From positions 35,462,054-35,526,053 of the forward strand of contig OV121094.1 of NCBI GenBank assembly GCA_921293015.1: a stretch of DNA of 64,000 nt, given 5' to 3'. Numbering within the stretch: the first letter of the stretch is position 1; each line of letters opens with the position of its first letter. The translations under genes and the position numbers were made by a program. The notes under the pieces were generated by a model that worked only from the letters and a program-made list of their open reading frames with translations, did not search any database and was not told the origin of the DNA. The stretch comes from Phorcus lineatus. Lineage: Eukaryota; Mollusca; Gastropoda; Trochida; Trochidae. Shown in pieces: positions 1-9,798 of the stretch.

Positions 1-51
1 ATCAGACGTTCTAACTACATGAGGAAAAGAAAAGAAACGGGGTGGAAAGTT

Positions 52-2899
52 TCAACCCACGATCTTACCATTGAGACCTTGCGGTTGGAATGATAGGAGC
101 TCAAATATCCACCTGAGTTCTAGCGATCTGCGAGCTTGGGTGGTTCTCTCTACTTCAGGATTTTGTTTAAGTTGAGCGATAATTTTGTATGTAAGATCGC
201 TCTTAGAATAGTCAGATAGATTGAAGTGATGGGATACTGGTTTATCCCTTTTATGGGTTATATCAGCAAAGTGTTCAGACAGACGTGTTTTGAACTCTTT
301 TAGTTTCCCCAACATATTGATTTTTGCATTTTTTGCAAGTGAGTAGATATACTACATTGCGGGATTTGCAATTGTATCTGCGACGTGTGTATCTACGGCC
401 GGTGACAGAGCTATGAACATAGCTGTGTCTGTTGATGTTAATGTAGAGTCTGTATTGTTCATTGTCGTATAGATTGTCGACATATTTCACTTCTCTCCCA
501 CTGATTTGTGGTCGTTTAGGGGGATACGTGATGCTAGCTTTGACTAGCATGTACCGGAGGGTCTTATTCCTCCTGTAGGCAGCAATATGGGGGACTGGGA
601 AGATGTCTTTGCAGATGTCGGAACCTTGGAGTAGGTGCCATCTATTCCTGATAATTTCATTGAGTTCCATATTCATGGGATTGTAATCGCACACCAGTAC
701 AGGGCGCGGTTTGTGTGTGTGTACAGTTGGTGTAGAAGACAGGAGTGTGTTCCTGTCTTTCAAATCTGACTGTTTGTTTGTTCTGTTGTACTATTCTTTT
801 GGGGTATCTTTTTGAGATAGTAGTTAATGAGATTCATGCGATGTTGCTCATATTCGGCCTGTGAGGAACATATGCGCTTCAGGCCCAAAAACTGGTTATA
901 TGGGCCTTTAGTTTTGACATGTCTGGGATGACATGACGTGTACAACAGATATGAATGTGTATCTATGGGTTTGCTGTAGACTGTGAACTCAAGTTTGTTT
1001 TTCTGGTTCGCATTTGAAACCCATGTGTCAAGGAATGATACACGTTCACGTGAGAATTCTGCTGTGAACTTGATGATAGGGTGGGCAGAGTTGAGATATT
1101 GAATAAATGTCTGAAGTTTAGCTTGACCTTTTGACCATATGGGAAGATGTCATCAATGAATCTGACATAGAGGTCAGGTTTATCGGGGGTGTTTTGCAGA
1201 CGTTGTTCTTCGAACTTCATAAATATATTTGCATATGAGGGGGCCAGTTTGGTCCCCATAGCAGTGCCGCCGGTCTGGAGATAGTTATCTCTATTAAAGA
1301 CAAAGTTGTTTTTATGGAGAACTAGTTTGAGTAGATTCAGTAAACCAGTGGTGGATATTTGCCAGTCTGGGTCATACCTTCTGATTGCTTTCGCTACTGA
1401 GTGTAAGCCCTCGCCATAGGGTATATTTGTGTATAAAGAAGTGACATCCATAGTGACTAATAGGAGGTCTTTGTTCTTATCCACGGGATAAAACTCAAGT
1501 TTTTGGATGAAGTGTGTAGTGTCTTTGATGTAGCTGGGATATTTGTTCACGAATGTTTTGATGTGTTCATCAACAAAGCTACTAATTTTTTCAGTAGGTG
1601 TATTGTTGCCGCTTATGATTGGGCGGCCAGGTATTTTTCCCGGCGTGAGACACTTGTGTATTTTGGGTAGGAGATAGAATCTGCCTGCCGAATCCTCCTC
1701 CGGTATAAGGCCGGCGAGACATTTTTGGCTGATCTCTTCTTTGAGGTAGAGATTGGTTAATTCTTTAGTGATTTGTGTAATGAAGTCGGAGGTCGGATCT
1801 TCATTCAATTTGCAGTAAAACCTATCATCAGATAATTGTCTGTGGGCTTCTTTTATATAGTCAGTGGTGTTCTGGATAACTACCGACCCTTTATCAGCCT
1901 TTTTAATGATGATTTCATTATTGTTTTTTAGGCGATTAATAGCTTCACGTTCTAGCTTAGTATTGTTGCTACAGTGGAATTTTTTATCTTCTAATTTGAA
2001 GAAATCATTGGTTACTGCTTTAAAAAACGCTTCAAGACTATGATCGTTAGAGTAAGGTGGATTCCATTTGCTTTTTGGACCAAACTTTTTGTCTAACACC
2101 GGAGTGGTATTGTCATTTGTAAAATCGTGGAAAAAATGAGAGATTTTCATTTTTCTAAAGATTGCTTTGACTTTTATTACCTCTGGCCGGTGTGGGACTA
2201 ATAGTTAGACCCTTTTTGAGCAGGCTAATCTCGTTTTCACTACGTTGATAATCAGAGAGATTAACAACAAACAAATTGTTTAAGATTGACATTTTATTCA
2301 TACAAACTAATTGTTGAGAAATTAGTAGAGAGATCTGCAGAGTTGTTGAGATCGAGAGTGCGGGTGATGATCTGCAATGCGTCCCTGACACTCTTATTTA
2401 TACTTTTTGGTCCCCCACGTGGTCGGCAGAGATCATCGTTGCCGCGGTGGCGGGCCTGTCGCTGCTGTATGGCGGTTGTCTTGTCGGCGGCTGCGACTCC
2501 TGGAGATGGCGTTAGAGCGGGTGCCCTGAACGAATTTCTGCCAATTAAACGGTTGTTGATTGATGTAGAATTGTTTTAACTCACTTAGCGGAGGGCAGAC
2601 TTGGACTCCCTCTCGGTGATTGCATTGATAGCAGCCTGTATGGTTTCCCGGTGTTTCGGATCCATGTCGGCGGGGAAGGTTGACTGGACTTCCTGAATGC
2701 TTTTCTCAATGTACTTTTGTTGCATTTTGAGCAACTCTAAGTGATTTGCTAGTAATACTAGCGAAGTATTCTTTGCAGTGGTAGCCCTGACTTTGGCTAG
2801 ATCTTCACAAAATGTTACCTGGATATTGGGCAGGATCACCTGGTACTGTTCAGGGAGTTGGTCGGTGTGCTGGCACCATTCCAAAAATTTGACATGCAC
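52..2899 (-). pseudogene. PLE reverse transcriptase / GIY-YIG endonuclease, frameshifted
   Basis: The gene would make the single PLE polyprotein that copies the element RNA and nicks the target DNA. Visible blocks: a polar N-terminal stretch with likely coiled coil (2899-2585); the lead-in LSDYQRSENEISLLKKGL (about 2260-2200); RT motifs PKIHK (near 1660), VTMDVTSLYTNIP (near 1450), AMGTKLAPSYAN (near 1240) and the catalytic RFIDDIF (about 1160-1141). After the IDD box a frame change near 1145 moves coding to another frame. The C-terminal block has RNVVYLLTCKKCKNQYVGET (about 365-305), the GIY-YIG signature with its CxxC, then a frame shift, then R-x-x-EH and PVSHHF. Cysteines kept in the plus-strand copy (NEQCRLC, RRYTCRR) are Tyr or Arg here. 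At least four frame breaks mean no active protein. Family assignment is firm; the PLE clade was not resolved. Confidence 0.9.
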
Positions 2900-3099
2900 A
2901 TTAAGTCTGGCAGATTTGGATTGGTCATTACGTAAGTTCGATTTTCCGACGTTCGGTGTTGGGAGCCTCGGCGTGAGTTTCTACATCTATGACGCTAGTG
3001 AAACTAGCACATAACGGCGCCGGCGTTATTCTGGTGGACATCTTGGACGTCTTAGGCAGGAAATAATTAGAGTTAGAAGGACAGGAGGGGCTTTCTATT

Positions 3100-3154
3100 T
3101 TGCTCGAGTGACTAGTTTCGTTCGAGATTCGAACTCATCAGACTGAAGAAGCAA
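3100..3154 (-). ncRNA. Hammerhead ribozyme motif in PLE 5' region
   Basis: Read on the minus strand: CTGATGA (3141-3135), a perfect 5-bp stem II with a 5-nt loop (3134-3120, GTTCG/CGAAC), GAAA (3119-3116), a minimal stem III A-C/G-U with a UA loop, then GUC with the predicted cleavage site after C at 3110. Stem I forms from AGT/ACT, an internal loop, then TTGCT/AGCAA (3154-3150 with 3104-3100). All conserved core bases are present. Hammerheads with very short stem III are a known feature of Penelope-like elements, where they probably process the RNA. The match is to a structural consensus read by eye; cleavage is inferred. Confidence 0.88.
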
Positions 3155-3370
3155 GGGTTGCTCTCTCCTTATATACAACTTTGACAGGTCACGTGACTTG
3201 TTCATCGGCGGAAGTTACTTCCGGTTGGTCTCCGGCGGAACTTTGGGTTGACTTCCGGTTCCGAGAGATTAGCTGGGGAGTCCAGTTTTTTATTTCCGAC
3301 AGTAGTTTTTCGGTTCACACCTGATTTACCAAAATAGGGAATTCTGTTTCTGGTTTGAATTCCTTTATAT

Positions 3371-3980
3371 AAAGACATCTTCCCAGTCCCCCATATTGCT
3401 GCCTACAGGAGGAATAAGACCCTCCGGGACATGGTAGTCAAAGCTAGCATCACGTATACCCCTAAACGACCACAAATCAGTGGGAGAGAAATGAAACATG
3501 TCGACAATCTATGCGACAATGAACAATGCAGACTCTGCATTAACATCAACAGACACAGCTATTTTCATAGCTCTGTCACCGGCCGTAGATACACATGTCG
3601 CAGATACAATTGCAAATCCCGCAATGTAGTATATCTACTCACTTGCAAAAAATGCAAAAATCAATATGTTGGGGAAACTAAAAGAGTTCAAAACACGTCT
3701 GTCTGAACACTTTGCTGATATAACCCATAAAAGGGATAAACCAGTATCCCATCACTTCAATCTATCTGACCATTCTAAGAGCGATCTTACATACAAAATT
3801 ATCGCTCAACTTAAACAAAATCCTGAAGTAGAGAGAACCACCCAAGCTCGCAGATCGCTAGAACTCAGGTGGATATTTGAGCTCCTATCATTCCAACCGC
3901 AAGGTCTCAATGATAAGATCGTGGGTTGAAACTTTCCACCCCGTTTCTTTTCTTTTCCTCATGTAGTTAGAACGTCTGAT
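3371..3980 (+). mobile_element. 5'-truncated PLE copy, inverted relative to copy 1
   Basis: Plus-strand copy of the last ~610 bp of the PLE, nearly identical to the reverse complement of 1-610. It begins inside coding sequence at AAAGACATCTTCCC and contains the GIY-YIG part (3431-3706, then 3666-3929 in another frame). The frame break inside the GIY-YIG domain is the same as in copy 1, so both descend from one already mutated source or arose in one event. This copy keeps cysteines (NEQCRLC, YTCRR) lost in copy 1. It ends with the same terminal bases as copy 1, AACGTCTGAT. Confidence 0.9.
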
Positions 3981-4162
3981 AAATGCGAAAACAAATGGTA
4001 TAATCTCTTTTCCAAATCTCGGCAACCTACAGAAGAGCCTACAGAAGAGAAATAACTTAAACAGATAGACTATTAGATCTTACAAAATAGATTAAAAAAG
4101 ATTGGTATTTTAGACATTGATGGAATCAACCCTGACTGAACAACTATGAATGCTGGGAACGG

Positions 4163-4298
4163 AATCCTGAAGTAGAGAGAAACACCCAAGCTCGCAGATC
4201 GCTAGAACTCAGGTGGATATTTGAGCTCCTATCATTCCAACCGCAAGGTCTCAATGATAAGATCGTGGGTTGAAACTTTCCACCCCGTTTCTTTTCTT
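4163..4298 (+). mobile_element. Short PLE 3' tail fragment
   Basis: Duplicate of 3819-3955: from AATCCTGAAGTAGAGAG through the last codons of the PLE ORF (ending IVG then TGA) to the CCACCCCGTTTCTTTTCTT tail. Only about 135 bp, in the same orientation as the 3371-3980 copy. It is either another 5'-truncated insertion or a local tandem duplication of the tail. The 3981-4162 stretch between them contains a short direct repeat (CCTACAGAAGAG twice) and no recognisable gene. Confidence 0.85.
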
Positions 4299-4513
4299 GT
4301 CTTTACTCTGATAGTTACAACAACGATCTCCTGGACATATCAGGGCTAAGTTCACGTCCATAACCTTATTACTTCAAACTCTAAGTAAATCATATTCGTG
4401 GATTAAAACAATATCCCTATACAAACAATCGCTTACTTATAGTACACATAGTACTATGACGTCATACACACATATACACTACTATGATCACAATCACGTC
4501 CTTCTCATTCACC

Positions 4514-4975
4514 ATGCCCCGAGAAAAACAACACGTCTGTACCACATGTGGGACCCGACTTGCCCGTCGGGACTCCCTAGTACGCCACATTGCAGTCAAT
4601 CATGGCAATACAGTATATTCCTGCAAGATATGTAATATGACATACTCAAGGAAAGATGACACTAGGCGTCATTTGATCCACAAGCATGGGATCATCCCCG
4701 GAGAGGCAAACAAGCTGATCTCCAGCCGGAGCAAACTGTCAAGCCGGCCCCCGACACACCCCGCACAGGACAGCATCCTGGTTACGACCAGGAGGGTAAA
4801 CACAGCGGGAATATTTGATATCCCGATAATCACGGGTATCAACTTTGAGCCTGCCGTCTCGTCACCACCACCCCCACACAAGGGAGCCTCTACGAGTCAA
4901 CCCACCCAACATGTGGAACAGCGACCGGCCCCAACAGAGATAGAGGGGACACGGGAAATGTCCATACATCATTAG
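4514..4975 (+). pseudogene. C2H2 zinc-finger protein, 5' part, interrupted by transposon
   Basis: ORF starting MPREKQHVC. The first in-frame ATG is 4484, but 4514 has the better start context (TTCACCATGC) and begins right before the fingers. Residues about 8-60 hold two C2H2 fingers, C-x2-C-x12-H-x4-H each: CTTCGTRLARRDSLVRH followed by CKICNMTYSRKDDTRRH. The rest is Pro/Ser/Thr-rich. This frame stops at 4975, but the +1 frame is open from about 4944 to the transposon insertion at 5054 and continues in the same frame after the transposon (9459-9600). So one single-base frame change near 4945-4975 and one 4.4-kb insertion break the gene. Probably DNA-binding; host gene or ORF of another element is undecided. 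Confidence 0.7.
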
Positions 4976-5102
4976 GTATGGACCCGTACCTTTCCCGCCA
5001 TTGAGCAATTGGTCGCACGACATCCCCGTGCAAGATCTTGTGACTGAGCCATGCCCAGCTAACACACGACGTACATACGACGTTGTGAGAAGGTCGTATT
5101 TT

Positions 5103-5800
5103 GGTAACGTAATTTCCCGACGTACCTGCGACGTACTAAGTACGAAAAACATAACGTAATTTCTCAACGTTGTTACGACGTTGTGTTATACGTATTTTTT
5201 TACGTTAATGTAACGTAGTTATGTCACGTCCAGTGGTACGTCCTTACAACGTCCTGATTACGTGCCTTTTAGGGGATATAATAGTAGAAAAGTTATCCAG
5301 TAACATGAAAGAAAAATGTAAATTTAATCTGGGAAAACACAAACGAAGCAGCAAAAACAATATCTGATGTTCAAATATTCAAAGAGAGCTTTTTACTGGT
5401 AATGTTATTTCCTGACGTATCTGCGACGTACTAAGTACGAAAAAAATAACGTAATTTCTCAACGTTGTTACGACGTTGTGTTATACGTATTTTTTACGTA
5501 AATGTAACGTAGTTATGTCACGTCCAGTGGTACGTTCTCACAACGTCCTGATTACGTGCCTTTTACGGGATATAATAGTAGAAAAGTTATCCAGTAACAT
5601 GAAAGAAAAATGTACATTTAATCTTGGAATACACAAACGAAGCAGTAAAAACAATATACGATGGTCAAATATTCAACGAGAGCCTTTTACTGGTAATGTT
5701 ATTTCCTGACGTATCTGCGACGTATTAAATACGAAACATATAACGTTATATCTCTAGTTGTAAGTATTACGTATTTAACGTAGTTATGTGATGCCCAGTC
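5103..5800. repeat. 294-bp tandem repeat in transposon left arm
   Basis: Repeat starts at about 5103, 5398 and 5692 (GGTAA[C/T]GT then a TTTCC[C/T]GACGTA block), giving periods of 295 and 294 bp. Two full units and a shorter, diverged third. Each unit carries several ACGT-containing words (GACGTACTAAGTACG, ACGTTGTTACGACGT). A 77-codon ORF within the second unit (5476-5709) only spans the repeat and is not supported as a gene. Confidence 0.85.
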
Positions 5801-6059
5801 TTACATCGTCACAAAGTCTTCATCACGCATCTTTCACCAAACATATAGGCCTAAACAAAAGAAAGTTATTCTGTGATATCAAAAATATATCCACATTAAT
5901 TCATCAGTTCTATGAATTGAAAAAAGAAACAGTAGTAACAGTAAGTTAAAACCATAATGGGATATCTTGGCGTCGCTGCGATGTACTTGTTATTTATCAT
6001 ACATCATAATTTCTCAACTTTGATACGAAATTGTACAAGGCGTACGTTTCGCGCCATTA

Positions 6060-6135
6060 CAAATGCTCATGACGTCATATAAAACATGACGTCGTAACGA
6101 TTACGTCACAAACGAGTACTTGGCCGCCATGTTTG
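6060..6135 (+). promoter_or_regulatory. Candidate promoter inside transposon (CRE, TATA, YY1-like)
   Basis: Within about 70 bp: TGACGTCA at 6070, ATATAAAA (TATA-like) at 6077, ATGACGTC at 6087, TTACGTCA at 6101 and GGCCGCCATGTTTG at 6122, close to the YY1 consensus GCCGCCATNTTG. The cluster sits upstream of an ATG (6129) and a strong splice donor (6215). Motif matches are seen directly; activity is inferred. Confidence 0.45.
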
Positions 6136-6214
6136 ACGTCGCCGTGGGGAATCAATGTTTATTTTGCAAGTTTATTGGCACTGGCGTCTCTTCGATCCTT
6201 CCCAAAGCTCTGAG
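6129..6214 (+). CDS. Candidate first exon of a cryptic gene in the transposon
   Basis: ATG in strong context (GCCGCCATGT), 28 codons and two bases, then GAG/GTAAGT at 6215. The peptide begins MFDVAVGNQCLFCKF. The C-x2-C-K-F-I string loosely recalls the N-terminus of HIT-family (HINT-like) proteins, but that is a weak match. A three-exon model 6129-6214, 8234-8325 and 8533-8594 gives an uninterrupted 79-codon reading frame with consensus donors, ending just before AATAAA at 8629. The exon 2 acceptor is the uncertain part. It could also be chance or a captured host gene fragment. Confidence 0.3.
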
Positions 6215-6734
6215 GTAAGTTGTTTTAGAACTTTTATGCATACTTTGTATCATTGGAGTTTAACACAATTTACGCACTTTTGATTTATGATCATCGTTAC
6301 GATAAATAATTTAGGCCTAGGCCTAGATCTCCTCTCATAGAGGATGATGTGATACAAAATTAGAAGTAAATAGACTACTGCTGTATGTCCTATAGCATTA
6401 TATAACAGCCAATTTACTATCTTAGTTTTCTTTTTAGACATTTTTAGTTATTTCATATCCATTTGACCAACATTATGATTGCTAGGCAGTTTTGTTGTCC
6501 GCCGGCTCGGCTCCGAAAACACGGTCAAACTCCTTACAGTGTTACGGCATAGCATTTCGTGCTTGATGACGCATAGTCTGTCACAAGTGCTGCACGGAGT
6601 TTGAAAAGTATTTCAATCAGCAGTTTGCGAGTTCACCGAGTGCACACTTTGTGTTTGACATTCAGTTCCATTGATTATTAGATGGATGCAGTACGTCTTT
6701 TAAACCTAACTATTTATAATATTCGAATAAATGA

Positions 6735-7700
6735 TTCTTTATCTCGCGGGTAAGTAGCTTTACCCGCGATCACTGTGTTAACATTACACAATATATTTAT
6801 TTGTGTTTCATATAAACAATGCAAACATGTTGGTGAAGTAAAAATCATTTAGTAGGTAACCAGCAGAAAGTGAAGGTGAATAATAAATCTAAATCAATAA
6901 ACGTGAGGAAACGTCGATGAATGTCAAGATATTTCAAATATATGTACAGCCGTGACGGGTAAAGACACGCGGAGGGTAAAGATACGCACTCGCACAAAAC
7001 TAGGCCTAAACCTAGTAAATTAGATGAGTGTTAGCTTGTAATTGATTTATGTCTATGAATCTTTAGGCAATTAAGATGATATCATGAAGTTTTTGAAAAG
7101 GTAAAAAAGATTTTATGTTGATTATTGGCACAAAACTGGGAAAAACTGACAAAATTCCTAGCTAACATGTAGTCATCAAACAGTTTGCCTTCCCACATAA
7201 CAACTGTCATTGGAAACCAAAATATTGTTCTGATTATCGGTTTATCCTTACCTAGACCTAAGGAAACAGTTTTAAAATCTAACGACGTCATTAAATTGGA
7301 AATGTTAGGTGTAGTCAAACCTTGCGTGCGTATCTTTAGCCGACACATGTCGACTTACGGGAATAGGGGAGTAGTCGTTGGCAAACTTTCACTGTCACTG
7401 ACAAACACATTTCAACATGTATATTTTACATTAATGTTATCAGTGAAGCTCTAAACTTTTAACAGTGACATGGTTATTATCCCATATACTGTATTTTTTC
7501 TGAAGCATGAACATGTATCTCTTAGGTGCGTAGCTTTACCCGACAACACTGTATGGTTAGTGTACAGTGATAGATTGTAGGCCGAATGTACAGCCGTGTC
7601 GGGTAAAGTTACGCACTTGCACAAACTTATTAACCTTGTAAATCAGGATGAGTGTGAGCTTGTAATACATTGACGTCTTTGCATCTTTAGGCAAATTGAA
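6735..7700. repeat. Dispersed direct repeats around GGGTAAAG/ACGCAC in transposon
   Basis: Two blocks, about 6740-7060 and 7520-7690, share the order [GTA]GTAGCTTTACCCG, then GTACAGCCGTG[A/T]CGGGTAAAG, then ACGCACT[C/T]GCACAAA, then a GATGAGTGT[T/G]AGCTTGTAAT segment. This is an old internal duplication of roughly 300 bp separated by about 600 bp. No credible ORF is seen here. Confidence 0.6.
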
Positions 7701-8233
7701 AGGTTAAATGGTGATAAGACCGAAAGTTCTGTCGCCGAATGCTCTATTCTCGCAATGGAACCGCATGCTAACTATCTAATGGGGTTGCAGGTAGAGCCTC
7801 TCTAACTAAATAGTGATAAGAGGCAAAAAAGACCTAGAAATTGGTAAGAACTGACTGAAATTCATGATTGCCCCGTCAAGTGCTGAATATTCCGAACATC
7901 TGAAATTATGCAATTATTTGAGTAGCGTAAAATGAGCATAAATCTATTTCCAAAGGATTAGGACCATTCTGATTCATATCAATTATTAGTTAAATGTCAG
8001 GCATTCATATAAAATTTAACTTCTATGTTTATGAAACATATTTGAAGTCAACGGGAATCGCTACCTTAACACGACTTTTTCATGAAGTCACCAATCTTTC
8101 GTAAGTATGCACACTATAGTGCCCATCAGTCAGTTGTATCTTTACGAACAACTATCAAATTGTGTTGTCAGTATTATGAAATACTCAATTTTCTTTTTCT
8201 TTTCTTGGGCTGCTCGAGGTAGACGAAGCGGAG

Positions 8234-8325
8234 GACCGGAGAGACAGGGAAGAGTAAGAAAGCCAACATGAATCTTAATGTTCTAGCTGGCTCCATCTAC
8301 ACAGGGGAACTCATCTTACTCTCAG
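8234..8325 (+). CDS. Candidate second exon of the cryptic transposon gene
   Basis: Follows a pyrimidine tract (TTTTCTTTTTCTTTTCTT near 8189-8206). The first AG (8217-8218) would give an immediate stop, while an acceptor at 8232-8233 keeps the frame open. It contains an internal ATG (MNLNVLAGSIY) and ends at CTCAG/GTACCC (8326). Peptide has no recognised domain. Confidence 0.25.
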
Positions 8326-8532
8326 GTACCCACTAATGATAAATATTATGATGAACGCTTAAAGCTTTATATGTATATATAAGCAGAACTAAAACTAATT
8401 GAAATACTTGAAAGGATACAACATGATATATTTAGATAATAAAAAATAGGCTCCATAAATAAAACCATCGATTTACAGTGTTTTATTTATTATATGGAAC
8501 GGTTTATTCTGTTTATCATTTTTATTTTACAG

Positions 8533-8594
8533 AACGTTCCTGGGTTCCTGAACAGTGCTGTGAAGAAACATGTACAATGAAGCGAGAAAAATGA
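8533..8594 (+). CDS. Candidate last exon of the cryptic transposon gene, with poly(A) signal
   Basis: Good acceptor TTTATTTTACAG at 8521-8532, then 20 codons ending in TGA at 8592. Peptide is Cys-rich (ERSWVPEQCCEETC). AATAAA lies at 8629-8634, 35 bp after the stop, as expected for a terminal exon. The three signals in order are suggestive, but no homologue is recognised. Confidence 0.3.
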
Positions 8595-9039
8595 AGAAAC
8601 GCGTTTTCCCTTATATATTCTAAGGCTGAATAAACAATTTTGTATAGTTTATCCCTGTCTGATTTTTACCTTGTAATAGTATCGCTTATCCGAATATTGC
8701 AATACCATATTTGTTTTAATAGAAACTCGACGCCTTTAATTCGCAATCTTGACTCCATGTTCAATAATTAGAAAAAATCTGAGTGCGAAGAGAATGTGCA
8801 TAATTCACTACCCACCATTCGTTTTTATTAGTGACCACCGTCTACTAAAACAAATATGGTACGTGCAGCCTAACAAAGTATTCCTTTAAACTTCCAGTGT
8901 TATTTGGAAGTCGTGTGCGTTGTAGGAACGTTATTGTTAGGTCGCGTTAAAGTCCAAAATTTCGTTGTTGGGACTTATCGACTCCACAAGAGGGACGTTC
9001 CGAGGATGTTTCATGCTGATGTCCCTGGGACGTAAACGT

Positions 9040-9450
9040 AACGTTGTAACAATGTTCTCACAACGTAATTTTGTTATCTAGGGAAATACCACGTTGTGAC
9101 AACGTGTTTGGGAGTCTACAAAATAACGTTGTGACAACGTTTGGAATTTACCTTAGGACAACGTAAATAAGAACGTCGTTACAACGTCGCCACGACGTCT
9201 TATTTAGGTAAAAATGCCACGTTGTGACAACGTGAACGGGAGTCTACAAAATCACGTTGTGACAACGTCAGGACTCAACCTTAGGACAACGTAAATAAGA
9301 ACGTCGTTACAACGTCTTATTTAGGTAGAAATACCACGTTGTCACAACGTGAACGGGAGTCTACAAAATCACGTTGTGACAACGTCATGAATCTACGTTA
9401 TGACAACGTAAAGTGGACGTTGTGACAACGTCATTACAACGTAGATTTGT
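9040..9450. repeat. ACGTTGTGACAACGT palindrome array, transposon right arm
   Basis: About a dozen copies of the palindrome ACGTTGT(G/C/T)ACAACGT or half-sites. They are organised in units starting at about 9086, 9215 and 9329 with the shared text CCACGTTGTGACAACGTG and GGGAGTCTACAAAAT. Unit spacing is 129 then 114 bp. Each palindrome can form a short hairpin. Such subterminal motifs are typical transposase-binding sites in some TIR families; here that role is inferred. Confidence 0.85.
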
Positions 9451-9458
9451 TAGCTGGG

Positions 9459-9600
9459 TGGCCTGTGCTACCAAGCGCTATCATATACCCAGTCCCAGAG
9501 GAGCTCGTGATGCCCCCCTACGGGCCAGAATATACCCCAGTGCATCATAATCCCTTATCAGATGCGATGCGTGCAACTCTGGACATCCCCATTTTGTGAA
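9459..9600 (+). pseudogene. C2H2 zinc-finger protein, 3' part after transposon
   Basis: Open frame continuing that of 4944-5053 once the transposon is removed: the join reads ...TEPWPVLPS.... The downstream peptide is Pro-rich (VPEELVMPPYGPEY) and ends in TGA at 9598-9600. A candidate poly(A) signal AATAAA lies at about 9716. In-frame continuity across the insertion, with the TG duplication, is the main evidence that both halves were once one gene. Confidence 0.65.
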
Positions 9601-9761
9601 CTTTTTTATTCTTCAGTCAAAACTATACTGTCGCTCTGCTCCTTGTTAATTTATATTTAGAATACCATTCAGTATTCTTTCTTTTCACAAATTCTGTATA
9701 AGTTATTACCTATGTAATAAACTCGCATTATTTTTGGCACACTGGTGTCGTGTCTTAACTG

Positions 9762-9798
9762 CCCCTATATATTCTAATCTTTTTTAGTATATAAGGGG
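9762..9798. other. Imperfect hairpin CCCCTATATA / TATATAAGGGG
   Basis: CCCCTATATATTCT and AGTATATAAGGGG form an imperfect stem around a T-rich loop, downstream of the zinc-finger gene. It could be the end of a small element or an RNA 3' structure; no function is assigned. Confidence 0.35.

Larger units (their letters stand above)
1..3370 (-). mobile_element. Penelope-like retroelement, near full length, inactivated
   Basis: Minus-strand PLE. In transcription order it has a 5' region with a hammerhead motif (about 3370-3060), an N-terminal coding part (2899-2155), a reverse transcriptase part (2150-963) and a C-terminal GIY-YIG endonuclease part (945-52). The RT plus GIY-YIG order is diagnostic of endonuclease-bearing PLEs. 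The coding frame is interrupted near 2150, 1145, 950, 760 and 300, so this copy is dead. The 3' end reaches base 1 of the window and may continue beyond it. Positions 1-610 form an inverted repeat with 3371-3980. Confidence 0.93.
5054..9458. mobile_element. 4.4-kb TIR DNA transposon with ACGT-palindrome ends
   Basis: Bounded by an 11-bp perfect terminal inverted repeat, CCCAGCTAACA at 5054 and its complement ending at 9458, with TG at 5052-5053 repeated at 9459-9460 as a 2-bp target duplication. Removing 5054-9458 plus one TG joins the zinc-finger ORF in frame, which fixes the borders. The subterminal regions are packed with variants of ACGTTGTNACAACGT. No transposase is recognisable, so it is probably non-autonomous. 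Dense subterminal repeats and a 2-3 bp duplication recall CACTA-type elements, but the superfamily is unassigned. Confidence 0.85.
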
